From Streptomyces sp. NRRL S-31 (lineage in GTDB: Bacteria; Actinomycetota; Actinomycetes; Streptomycetales; Streptomycetaceae), in assembly GCF_000718775.1 (NCBI RefSeq), contig NZ_JOCB01000046.1, positions 1-57,854 of the forward strand: DNA of 57,854 nucleotides, given 5' to 3'. Made by a program: the position numbers and the translations under genes. Below are positions 1 through 6,521 of this stretch, in pieces. The notes under the pieces were generated by a model. It saw only the letters and a program-made list of their open reading frames with translations, did not search any database and was not told the origin of the DNA. Numbering within the stretch: the stretch's first letter is position 1; each line of letters starts with the position of its first letter.

Positions 1-1
1 G

Positions 2-610
2 CCCGCGCCGGCCCGGTCCCGGTTCCGGTGGCGGCCGACGGCCGGGCTCGTGGCACTGCTGCTCGTCGCGGCGGGCACGGCAGCGGCCGTCCGGTGGGGC
101 CACGGCGGCGGCGACGGCGATCCGCTCGCCGGCCGGCCCCGGGTCACCGACGGCCGGGCCGGCCTCTCCTACGGCGTCCCGGACGGCTGGCGGCACGACA
201 CGGCCGAGGACGGGCAGCTGATCGGCGCGTTCTCCTCGCGGATCAGCGAGGTCACCGCCGGGTCCGCCGAGACCGGCGGCACCGTGCTCGCGGGGCGCGC
301 CGGACAGACCGTGCCCCGGGCCGGACTGGGCCGGGCGACGGAGTCCGCGGCCCGGTCCAACGCCGAGTTCTTCTTCCCGGACCGGCCCGCCACCCTGGCG
401 GAGTCGCACGCCACCGTCCTGGACGGCCGGCCGGCGCACACGGCCGTCCTGCGGATCGACGGTGCCGACGGCCCCGCGCGGCTGCGGATGACGGTGGTGA
501 CGGTCGACGGCGAGCGCACCTCGTTCCTCCTCGGCATCACCACCGGCACGGCCGGCCCGGCGGCCGCCGGGGACGTCGAGGCGGTCCTCGACGGCGCCAC
601 GGTCGACTGA
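2..610 (+). CDS. Membrane-anchored secreted protein of unknown function, 5'-partial
   Basis: The reading frame is open to the left edge of the window, so the true start is probably upstream; a GTG at 50 would otherwise give 186 residues. Reading from the edge, a short basic stretch (RSRFRWRP) is followed by a hydrophobic helix (GLVALLLVAAGTAAAV), which fits a single N-terminal membrane anchor or uncleaved signal. The rest (about 160 residues) is a soluble, probably extracytoplasmic domain with the phrase GLSYGVPDGW near its start. That phrase is common in actinobacterial secreted proteins in which a small beta domain follows a transmembrane helix. No catalytic motif is visible. The gene converges on the FUSC gene 12 bases downstream. 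Function unknown; the coding call is supported by consistent codon bias. Confidence 0.7.
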   Translation, partial: PAPARSRFRWRPTAGLVALLLVAAGTAAAVRWGHGGGDGDPLAGRPRVTDGRAGLSYGVPDGWRHDTAEDGQLIGAFSSRISEVTAGSAETGGTVLAGRAGQTVPRAGLGRATESAARSNAEFFFPDRPATLAESHATVLDGRPAHTAVLRIDGADGPARLRMTVVTVDGERTSFLLGITTGTAGPAAAGDVEAVLDGATVD

Positions 611-622
611 CCCGGAGCGCCC

Positions 623-1780
623 TCAGGCCCCCGAGGCGAGCAACTGGTCGGAGAGCCGGTGCGCCTGCGCCAGCAGCGCGCCGTAGGTGGCGACCTCGTC
701 GGGGTCGTCCGTCGTGGAGCGGACCAGGTCGCGGCGGAGCTCGGCGAGGGTGCCGCGCAGCTCCGCCACGGCCTCGCGCAGCTCGTCCTCGCACGCGTCG
801 CCGAACCGGCTGTGGCTGTAGAGCCGCAGCGCGCGGGCGGTCCGGCACAGGAACTCCGCGTACCGCCGGGCGAGCCCGGGGTGCGGCCGGGCCGCCGGGC
901 GGTCCTCGGCGGCGGCCTCCAGCACCGTCCGGGTCACCCCCGCGGTGTGCACGGCCGCGTAGTCCAGGACCACGAGCGCGTCGTCGTACTCCTTGCCGGG
1001 CGGCGCGACGACACCGGGACGGCGGCGGCGCAGATTGACGCGCAGGCTCTCCCGGCTCCACTCCACCGCCGAGCGGGCCTGCTCCACCAGCCGGCGCAGC
1101 CGCAGGGCGCGGTCGTGCCAGGCGGCGGCCTCCTCGGCGTCCCAGCGGTCCGAGGTCAGCCCGTCCGCCACGGCCCGCAGGATGTCGTGCGCCTCCTCGG
1201 TCGCGTCCCGCAGCACGGACCGGGTGTCGCGCAGATACAGCGGCGGCCGGACCAGCGCGTTGACCCCGATGCCGACCACCGCCCCGAACAGGGCCTCGGT
1301 GAGCCGGGCGGTGGAGGTGGCGACGCTGACCGGCCCGCCCGTCAGGACGAACAGGGCGCCCGTGGCCGCGTAGATGCCCTGGCTGCCCAGGCGCCGCCAC
1401 TGGCCCAGCAGTATCGCCAGCGGCAGCACGATCGCCATCGCGGCCTCCGGACTGTCCAGCAGCAGCCCGACCGCGGTGGCCACGACCGTGCCGGCCGCGA
1501 TCGCGCCGAGCTGCTGGAGGCCGCGCGTGATGGACCGGTAGACGGTCGACTCGACCAGCACCACCGCGACCCACGGCGCGACGAACGCCACCGGCGCCCG
1601 CAGCCACCAGCCCGCCACCGCCCAGGCCAGCCACGCGGCCAGCGCCGCCTTGCCCGCCTGCACGGCCATGTCCCGCTCCCGGCCGGGCCCCGTCCAGGCC
1701 CGCCGCGCCGCGCGCCCCGCGGCCGACAGGTCATGCCGTACCTTCTGCGCCTTCTGCCAGGTCAGTCGTATCCCACGCAC
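623..1780 (-). CDS. FUSC / aromatic acid exporter family membrane protein
   Basis: A 385-residue protein with a basic N-terminus and about six closely spaced hydrophobic segments between residues 40 and 180 (for example AALAAWLAWAVAGWWL and GTVVATAVGLLLDSPEAAMAIV). A long charged cytoplasmic half rich in Arg, Glu and Ala follows. This half-membrane, half-helical layout is typical of the FUSC / ArAE (DUF939-like) family, related to exporters of fusaric acid and aromatic carboxylates. The Arg-rich C-terminal half (LRRLVEQARSAVEWSRESL) is predicted helical. The start is a GTG at 1780 with a GGAGG-type site about 12 bases upstream. Substrate cannot be deduced. It probably stands alone, as the next same-strand gene is 134 bases upstream. 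Confidence 0.85.
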   Translation of the reverse strand: MRGIRLTWQKAQKVRHDLSAAGRAARRAWTGPGRERDMAVQAGKAALAAWLAWAVAGWWLRAPVAFVAPWVAVVLVESTVYRSITRGLQQLGAIAAGTVVATAVGLLLDSPEAAMAIVLPLAILLGQWRRLGSQGIYAATGALFVLTGGPVSVATSTARLTEALFGAVVGIGVNALVRPPLYLRDTRSVLRDATEEAHDILRAVADGLTSDRWDAEEAAAWHDRALRLRRLVEQARSAVEWSRESLRVNLRRRRPGVVAPPGKEYDDALVVLDYAAVHTAGVTRTVLEAAAEDRPAARPHPGLARRYAEFLCRTARALRLYSHSRFGDACEDELREAVAELRGTLAELRRDLVRSTTDDPDEVATYGALLAQAHRLSDQLLASGA

Positions 1781-1914
1781 GCCGACCCGGGTGCCACCTC
1801 CGGCGCCGGCCCATGCCCGCCTCCTTCGGTCAGTCAGGGCTCATGGAGCCGGGGCGCGGTGCCGCCGCGCCGCGCCGAGCGGTACGACGCCGGGGCGGGC
1901 GCGCGTCCGGCCGC

Positions 1915-3090
1915 TCACGGCGGCACCGCGCGGAGCGCTTTCAGCACCCCCCACACCACCGACACCAGGGGCACCGCCACGACGGCGCCGATCACCCCCG
2001 CGACGATGCTGCCCGCGATCACCGACACGGCCACGACCAGCGGGTGCAGCCGCACCGCCCAGCTCATCACCAGCGGGTGCAGCACATGCCCCTCCAACTG
2101 GCCGATCACCACGATCAGCACCAGCACCCCCGCCGCCGTCAGCGGCCCGCGCCCGGCGAGCGCGACGATGGTGGCGACCCCGAGCGCCACCGGTGAACCC
2201 ACCAGCGGCACGAACGCCGCGAAGAACTCCAGCAGCGTCAGCGGCAGCGCGAGCGGCACCCGCAGCGCGAACAGGCCCACGCCCACGAGTGCGGCGTTGG
2301 CGGCGGCCACGATGATGATGCCGCGCGTGTACCCGGCGAAGGTCCGCCAGGCCGCCCGGCCCGCCCGGTCCCACGCGGACCGGGCACCGCTCGGCAGCAG
2401 CTGGTCCCGCGCCCAGCCCCACAGCCGCTCGCCCGAGTGCAGGAAGAAGACGGAGGCGAACAGCGCCAGCGCGCCGCCGGTGACCAGCTCCACCACCCGG
2501 CCCAGCTCGTCGACCGCGCTGCTGAGCAACGCCGCCCGGTGCGCCGAGAGGTAGTGCGTCACCTGCCCCTGCAAGCCGGAGAGGGCGCCCGGGCCGAGCC
2601 GGAACGGGGGCCGGCGCAGCCACTCCTCGATCCGGTGCACACCGCCGCGGAACTCGTCCCCCAGCCGGGCCGACTCACCCGCCACCGAGGTGCCCACCAG
2701 CGCGAGCAGGGCCAGCAGCGACAGCAGGCTGCCCACCAGCGCCACGGCCACGCTGAGCGGCCTCGGCAGAAACCGGGCGAGCAGATCGGTCAGCGGACGC
2801 AGCACGGACGTCACGACCAGTGCGAGGAACAGCGCGACGGCGATGAGCTGGAAGCTGCCGAGGACGCTGAACACGCCGTAGACGACGGCACCGACGAGGA
2901 GCAGCCGCCAGGAGTAGGCCGCGGCCACCCGCAGCCAGGGCACCGTCCGCTCGGCCGGCGGCGCGGGCGGTTCCGGGCGGGGCGGGACCGGAAGCCGCAC
3001 GGCGTGCGCCGGGCGACTGCCCAGCACCGTGCTTCCCGACCGGCGCGGGCCGGGCCGGGAGCCCGTCCGCCGGCGCGCATCGCCCTCCAC
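1915..3090 (-). CDS. AI-2E family transporter (putative permease)
   Basis: A 391-residue integral membrane protein of the AI-2E exporter family (PF01594). The early pair of helices (RLLLVGAVVYGVFSVLGSF and IAVALFLALVVTSVLRPL), a central soluble stretch (about residues 140-210) and a C-terminal helical bundle are visible. The bundle contains GYTRGIIIVAAANAALVGVG, LPLTLLEFFAAFVPLVG and EGHVLHPLVMSWAVRLHPL. The last is the family's conserved P-x-V-x-x-x-x-x-L-H-P region near the C-terminus. I chose the GTG at 3090 because a perfect AAGGAGG lies 8 bases upstream (3099-3105); the frame remains open for another 240 codons but without coding character. The Pro-rich N-terminal tail is cytoplasmic. 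Members export quorum signals, Na+ or unknown solutes, so substrate is open. Confidence 0.88.
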   Translation of the reverse strand: MEGDARRRTGSRPGPRRSGSTVLGSRPAHAVRLPVPPRPEPPAPPAERTVPWLRVAAAYSWRLLLVGAVVYGVFSVLGSFQLIAVALFLALVVTSVLRPLTDLLARFLPRPLSVAVALVGSLLSLLALLALVGTSVAGESARLGDEFRGGVHRIEEWLRRPPFRLGPGALSGLQGQVTHYLSAHRAALLSSAVDELGRVVELVTGGALALFASVFFLHSGERLWGWARDQLLPSGARSAWDRAGRAAWRTFAGYTRGIIIVAAANAALVGVGLFALRVPLALPLTLLEFFAAFVPLVGSPVALGVATIVALAGRGPLTAAGVLVLIVVIGQLEGHVLHPLVMSWAVRLHPLVVAVSVIAGSIVAGVIGAVVAVPLVSVVWGVLKALRAVPP

Positions 3091-3098
3091 CGCTCCCG

Positions 3099-3105
3099 CC
3101 TCCTT
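3099..3105 (-). promoter_or_regulatory. Ribosome binding site deciding the AI-2E transporter start
   Basis: On the minus strand these bases read AAGGAGG, a perfect Shine-Dalgarno sequence, followed after 8 bases by GTG (3090-3088). This fixes the start far inside the longer open frame. Confidence 0.75.
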
Positions 3106-3302
3106 CCCGGCCGGCCCGGGTGACGGCCGGTCACCTCCACAGCACGGTAAGCACACGGCGCCGTGGCGGCGCGTCCAACGCGCCCGCGCGCGGCCCCGGC
3201 GGAGCAGCGGGACGGCCTGCCGGTCCGGCGAAGCCGCGCGGTACCGGGACCGGCCGTGGCGACGGCACGGGACCCGGGGCCCGTGCGAGCGGCGGGTGCC
3301 CG

Positions 3303-3737
3303 TCAGCCGGGCCGGCCGGTGTCCGGTTCCGCGCGGCCCACCGGCAGCAGTTCCCGGATGTCCGCGGGCAGCGCCCCGGCCACCCGGTCGGTCAGCTCCG
3401 GGGCGAGGGCGGCGTCCAGCACCTCCAGCACCGCGGCGGCGTCCCGCAGGGCCGTGTCCTCGTCGGTGCCGGCCCGGGCGGCGACCCGCCCCACGAAGGC
3501 GGTCAGCCCGAACCGCTCGCCCGCGGTGCCCGGGTCCGTCCCGGCGGACGGCCCGGCCGCCTCCACCATGGCCGCCGCCATGTCCGGCGGGAGCTGCGCG
3601 GCCACGTGCCGGGCCAGCCCGGACGGCAGCCGTTCCGCCAGTGTGCTGACGACCGCGTGCGCGGCGCGCTCGGCCGTTTTCCGGTCGGGCAGCCGGGCCA
3701 GCGCCTGCACCTTCCCGATCATCTCGTCGTGCCGCAT
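3303..3737 (-). CDS. DUF2267 domain protein
   Basis: A 144-residue soluble acidic protein. The opening MRHDEMIGKVQALARL, followed by repeated amphipathic helices (AERAAHAVVSTLAERLPSGLARHVAAQLP and a second copy ELTDRVAGALPADIRELLP), matches the DUF2267 family. In that family two related helical repeats with the motif L-x-x-x-L-P-x-x-x-x-x-L-P are typical. No catalytic residues are known for the family; members often sit near stress or ion-homeostasis genes. A purine-rich site (GAAGGGGA) precedes the ATG. It is transcribed on the same strand as the AI-2E gene, 212 bases upstream of it. Confidence 0.8.
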   Translation of the reverse strand: MRHDEMIGKVQALARLPDRKTAERAAHAVVSTLAERLPSGLARHVAAQLPPDMAAAMVEAAGPSAGTDPGTAGERFGLTAFVGRVAARAGTDEDTALRDAAAVLEVLDAALAPELTDRVAGALPADIRELLPVGRAEPDTGRPG

Positions 3738-3980
3738 GAGACCGTCCCCTTCCGGACGATGTGCTCACGGCGCGCCCGTCCCGCGGGCGTCGCGCCGGTG
3801 GCCGGGTACCCCGCGTCCGCCCGCGGCTCACGACGGCACGGCTCCCGGCCCGGCCGCGTCGGGCCGCCCGTCACGGGGTACGTGTCCGCAGCGGGACATC
3901 GGCCGAGCGACGTGCGAGGTGCGCATGGCGGACGCGCGCGGCTGACCCACCGGACCGGGACCGCGCTGCTGCCGCGTCCG

Positions 3981-4175
3981 ATGCAGACCCGCACCCGGCG
4001 CGGTTTCCGGATCGCGCAGGTCAAGGTGGAACGGCTGCCCGGCCGCGCCGACGACGCCGCGCGGGTGCTGTTGCAGTTGGAGGGGACCGCGGACCCGCAC
4101 GCGCCGGCGTCGGAGCTGTTCCGGCACGACCGCGTGCCGGCCGTGGAGCTGACCAGCGCGTCGGACGACGAGTGA
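3981..4175 (+). CDS. Small hypothetical protein (64 residues)
   Basis: A short frame with strong G/C third-position bias from about residue 10 to its stop. It encodes a charged soluble peptide ending in DRVPAVELTSASDDE. No family recognised. The ATG at 3981 is the first convincing start, but the frame is open further upstream and no clear ribosome binding site is seen, so the N-terminus is uncertain. It converges on the DUF1360 gene, with a strong hairpin between them. Confidence 0.5.
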   Translation: MQTRTRRGFRIAQVKVERLPGRADDAARVLLQLEGTADPHAPASELFRHDRVPAVELTSASDDE

Positions 4176-4233
4176 CGGACGACGACCCCGTACGGCCGAG
4201 GGGACCCTACGGCCGAGGGGACGCCCGGTGACG

Positions 4234-4265
4234 GCGGAGGGCCCCCGACGGCGGCGGCCCTCCGC
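4234..4265. terminator. Bidirectional hairpin terminator
   Basis: A perfect 10-bp inverted repeat, GCGGAGGGCC (4234-4243) and GGCCCTCCGC (4256-4265), with a 12-base loop. It lies between the converging small gene (ends 4175) and the DUF1360 gene (ends 4266). It lacks a U-tract, as is usual in Streptomyces. Confidence 0.65.
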
Positions 4266-4757
4266 TCAGCCCTCGACCGTCCGCTGGGTGGACGTCCAGG
4301 CGTACTGGAGCCAGTCCGCCACGGTCAGCGCGCCGAGGCCGCCGCACAGCAGCCGGGTGAACCGGGGCGCCGCCGCGTACGAGCACACCAGCGCACCGGC
4401 GGCCCAGCCCGCGGTGCAGAACGGGCACGAGACCAGGTCGCCGACGGCCCGCCGGAGCCCGGTGCCGCGGGGTTCGTCCATGACCTCGCTCCCCTCTCCC
4501 TCGTCCGCGCGGTGCGTGAACGGGGCCCGGAGGAAGCTCGTGATCTTGTCCTTGGTCAGCAGCCGGGACGTCTTGTACGTCGCCGCGCCCAGCAGCGCCA
4601 CGTCCCACGGGGGCACCTCCCGCGGCAGCCGTACCCCCCGGCGCCTGGCCACCAGCGCGAAGGTACCGGTGCCCGCCACGAACAGCGAGGCCAGGGCGGC
4701 GTATCCGCCCAGGGGCACGTCGCCCCGGTCGTCGTAGCGAACGGCGTCCGTAGTCAT
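4266..4757 (-). CDS. DUF1360 family membrane protein
   Basis: A 163-residue protein with hydrophobic segments near residues 17-37 (YAALASLFVAGTGTFALVA), 120-140 and 145-160. The DUF1360 signature is present: a conserved tract DVALLGAATYKTSRLLTKDKITSFLRAPF followed by SCPFCTAGWAAG, the Cys-Pro-x-Cys element the family shares. The function of the family is unknown; the paired cysteines may bind metal or be redox active. I chose the ATG at 4757 (MTTDAVRYDD) rather than an upstream alternative because it has a GGGAGGA site directly upstream and the segment above it is Arg/Pro-rich without coding character. Confidence 0.85.
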   Translation of the reverse strand: MTTDAVRYDDRGDVPLGGYAALASLFVAGTGTFALVARRRGVRLPREVPPWDVALLGAATYKTSRLLTKDKITSFLRAPFTHRADEGEGSEVMDEPRGTGLRRAVGDLVSCPFCTAGWAAGALVCSYAAAPRFTRLLCGGLGALTVADWLQYAWTSTQRTVEG

Positions 4758-4852
4758 GGGTCCTCCCGACCTCCCCGGCGTGGGTCCGGCCCTCTTCCGG
4801 GCGCCGGACGAGTTCCCCCGTGCCCGGGGGCGACACACGCCCCGCTACCCCG

Positions 4853-4920
4853 CCCCACGACTCCCGTCCCGCGACCCCCGCCCCCACGACTCCCGTCCCG
4901 CGACCCCGCGGCGGGACGGG
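4853..4920. repeat. 26-bp direct repeat overlapping a 10-bp hairpin
   Basis: Two exact 26-base copies (4853-4878 and 4882-4907; period 29) lie in the divergent gap between the DUF1360 and flavin monooxygenase genes. The second copy also pairs with what follows: CCCGTCCCGC (4892-4901) and GCGGGACGGG (4911-4920) form a perfect inverted repeat with a 9-base loop. Confidence 0.7.
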
Positions 4921-4972
4921 CCCGGCCTCGAGCGCGGCGGTCCGGACCTCGCCCGCGCAGGCCACCCGGACC

Positions 4973-5001
4973 TTGTGCGGGCCGGACCGGAGCGTTACGT
5001 T
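4973..5001 (+). promoter_or_regulatory. Promoter of the flavin monooxygenase gene
   Basis: TTGTGC (4973-4978), a 17-base spacer, then TACGTT (4996-5001). This fits a vegetative-type Streptomyces promoter with the TTGnnn and TAnnnT cores. The expected transcription start would fall in the inverted repeat that follows at 5003-5018. Prediction only. Confidence 0.5.
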
Positions 5002-5002
5002 A

Positions 5003-5018
5003 TTCATCGGACGGTGAA
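5003..5018. promoter_or_regulatory. Putative repressor operator (imperfect inverted repeat)
   Basis: TTCATCGGACGGTGAA: arms TTCATCG and CGGTGAA are complementary except for one base, around a 2-base centre. It sits just downstream of the predicted -10 element and 30 bases before the ATG at 5048. This is where TetR- or MarR-type repressors of flavin monooxygenase genes often bind. No such regulator is encoded next to it in this window. Confidence 0.45.
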
Positions 5019-5047
5019 TTACCGCGCGCCCGAAGGGCAGGACGGCG

Positions 5048-6304
5048 ATGGAGAAGACCACGTGCTGTGTCGTGGGAGGCGGTCCCGCGGGTATGGTGCT
5101 CGCCCTGCTGCTGGCGCGTGCCGGCGTCGAGGTGACCGTGCTGGAGAAGCACGGCGACTTCCTGCGCGACTTCCGCGGTGACACGGTCCACCCGTCGACC
5201 CTTGCGCTGCTGGACGAACTGGGGCTGGCCGAGCGCTTCGCCCGGCTGCCGCAGCGCCGGGTGCGCACCCTCCGGCTGCCGGTGGGCGCCGGCCGCTCGG
5301 CGGTCACGGTGGCGGACCTCTCGGTCCTGCCCGGCCCCTACGACTACGTGGCGATGGTGCCCCAGTGGGACCTGCTGGACCTGCTGGCCGACGAGGCCCG
5401 GCGCGAGCCCTCCTTCCGGCTGCGGATGAACACGGAGGCGACCTCCTTCCTGATCGAGTCCGGACGGGTCACCGGGGTGCGCTACCGCACCGCCGACGGC
5501 CGCACCGGCGAGTTGCGGGCCCTCCTCACGGTGGCCTGCGACGGCCGGGGCTCGCTGGCCCGCTCCCGGCCGGAACTCGGGCTGCGCCGCTTCGCCTGCC
5601 CGATGGACGCCTGGTGGTTCCGTCTGCCGCGGCGCGCGGAGGACCCGTCCGGGCTGGTCGGCGGCGCCGGCGGCGGGCTCCTGAGCGCGATGATCGACCG
5701 CGGCGACTACTGGCAGTGCGCCGCGCTCATCCCCAAGGGCACCGACGCCGAGCGCCGCGCGGCCGGGCTGGACCGCTTCCGCGCCGACTTCGCCGCCGCC
5801 GCCCCCTGGATCGCCGCCCGCACGCCGGCCCTGCGCTCGTGGGACGACGTCAAGTTGCTGGACGTGCACCTGGACCGGCTGCGCCGCTGGCACCGCCCCG
5901 GTCTGCTCTGCATCGGCGACGCGGCGCACGCCATGTCCCCGGTCTTCGGGATCGGGATCAACCTCGCCGTGCAGGACGCCGTGGCCACCGCCCGCCACCT
6001 GGCCGGGCCGCTGCGCCGCGGGAGGGTCCGGCTGGGCGACGTACGCCGGGTGCAGCGCCGCCGCCGTCCCACCACGGTCGCCACCCAGGCGCTCCAGCGG
6101 ACGGCGCATGCCCGGTTCATCGCGCCCGTGCTGCGCGGCCGGCCGCCCCTGGGCGGCGCGGAACGGGCCCGGCGCGTCGCGGGCCTGGTCGCCGGCTCGC
6201 CCTGGCTCCGCCGCCTGCCCGCGTACTTCTTCGCGTACGGCGCCCTGCGGGAACGGCCCCCCGGCGAGGCGGTCCGGCACCGGGCACCGGCGGACCGCCC
6301 GTGA
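5048..6304 (+). CDS. FAD-dependent aromatic-ring monooxygenase (FAD_binding_3 type)
   Basis: A 418-residue group A flavoprotein monooxygenase. The N-terminal Rossmann motif VVGGGPAGMVLALLLARAG (GxGxxG) ends in the acidic residue of VTVLEKH that holds the FAD ribose. The mid-protein motif near residue 156 reads ACDGRGS (the DG fingerprint), and LLCIGDAAHAMSPVFGIGIN near residue 285 is the conserved GD motif contacting FAD. The length fits the family. There is no signal peptide, so it is cytosolic, with NAD(P)H as expected electron donor. The substrate is unknown; related proteins hydroxylate small phenolics or tetracycline-like antibiotics. It is a single gene behind its own promoter, and its 3' end overlaps a 20-bp tandem repeat. 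Confidence 0.88.
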   Translation: MEKTTCCVVGGGPAGMVLALLLARAGVEVTVLEKHGDFLRDFRGDTVHPSTLALLDELGLAERFARLPQRRVRTLRLPVGAGRSAVTVADLSVLPGPYDYVAMVPQWDLLDLLADEARREPSFRLRMNTEATSFLIESGRVTGVRYRTADGRTGELRALLTVACDGRGSLARSRPELGLRRFACPMDAWWFRLPRRAEDPSGLVGGAGGGLLSAMIDRGDYWQCAALIPKGTDAERRAAGLDRFRADFAAAAPWIAARTPALRSWDDVKLLDVHLDRLRRWHRPGLLCIGDAAHAMSPVFGIGINLAVQDAVATARHLAGPLRRGRVRLGDVRRVQRRRRPTTVATQALQRTAHARFIAPVLRGRPPLGGAERARRVAGLVAGSPWLRRLPAYFFAYGALRERPPGEAVRHRAPADRP

Positions 6305-6399
6305 CCGCCGCACGGCGCCCGTGACCGCCGCACGGCGCCCGTGACAGCCGTACACGCGCCCGTGACGGCCGTACTGCGCCCGTGACCGTCGCGCCGGAC
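6299..6399 (+). repeat. Five imperfect tandem copies of a 20-bp unit
   Basis: The unit begins CCGTGACCGCCGCACGGC. Copies are at 6299-6318, 6319-6338 (identical to the first), 6339-6359, 6360-6379 and 6380-6399 (diverged). The first copy contains the stop codon of the monooxygenase gene, so later copies lie just past the coding end. There are no spacers, so this is not a CRISPR array. Confidence 0.85.
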
Positions 6400-6484
6400 C
6401 CGTCAACTTCCTTTCCGGTGAGCCCCGTTGTCCGAACACAGGGCTTCGTGTTCCACTACTCTCCTTCTTCCGCCACCATGGTCA

Positions 6485-6500
6485 CCCGCTGCGCAGCGGG
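6485..6500. promoter_or_regulatory. Perfect 16-base palindrome upstream of the NTPase gene
   Basis: CCCGCTGCGCAGCGGG is a perfect palindrome ending 21 bases before the GTG start at 6522. It could be an operator or a hairpin in the leader of the NTPase mRNA that reduces translation. Confidence 0.5.
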
Positions 6501-6521
6501 GGAGAAATCCACGGGGGATGC

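Noticed and set aside
6299..6399. Repeat block considered as a CRISPR array
   Set aside because: Units are directly adjacent with no spacers, and no cas genes are present.
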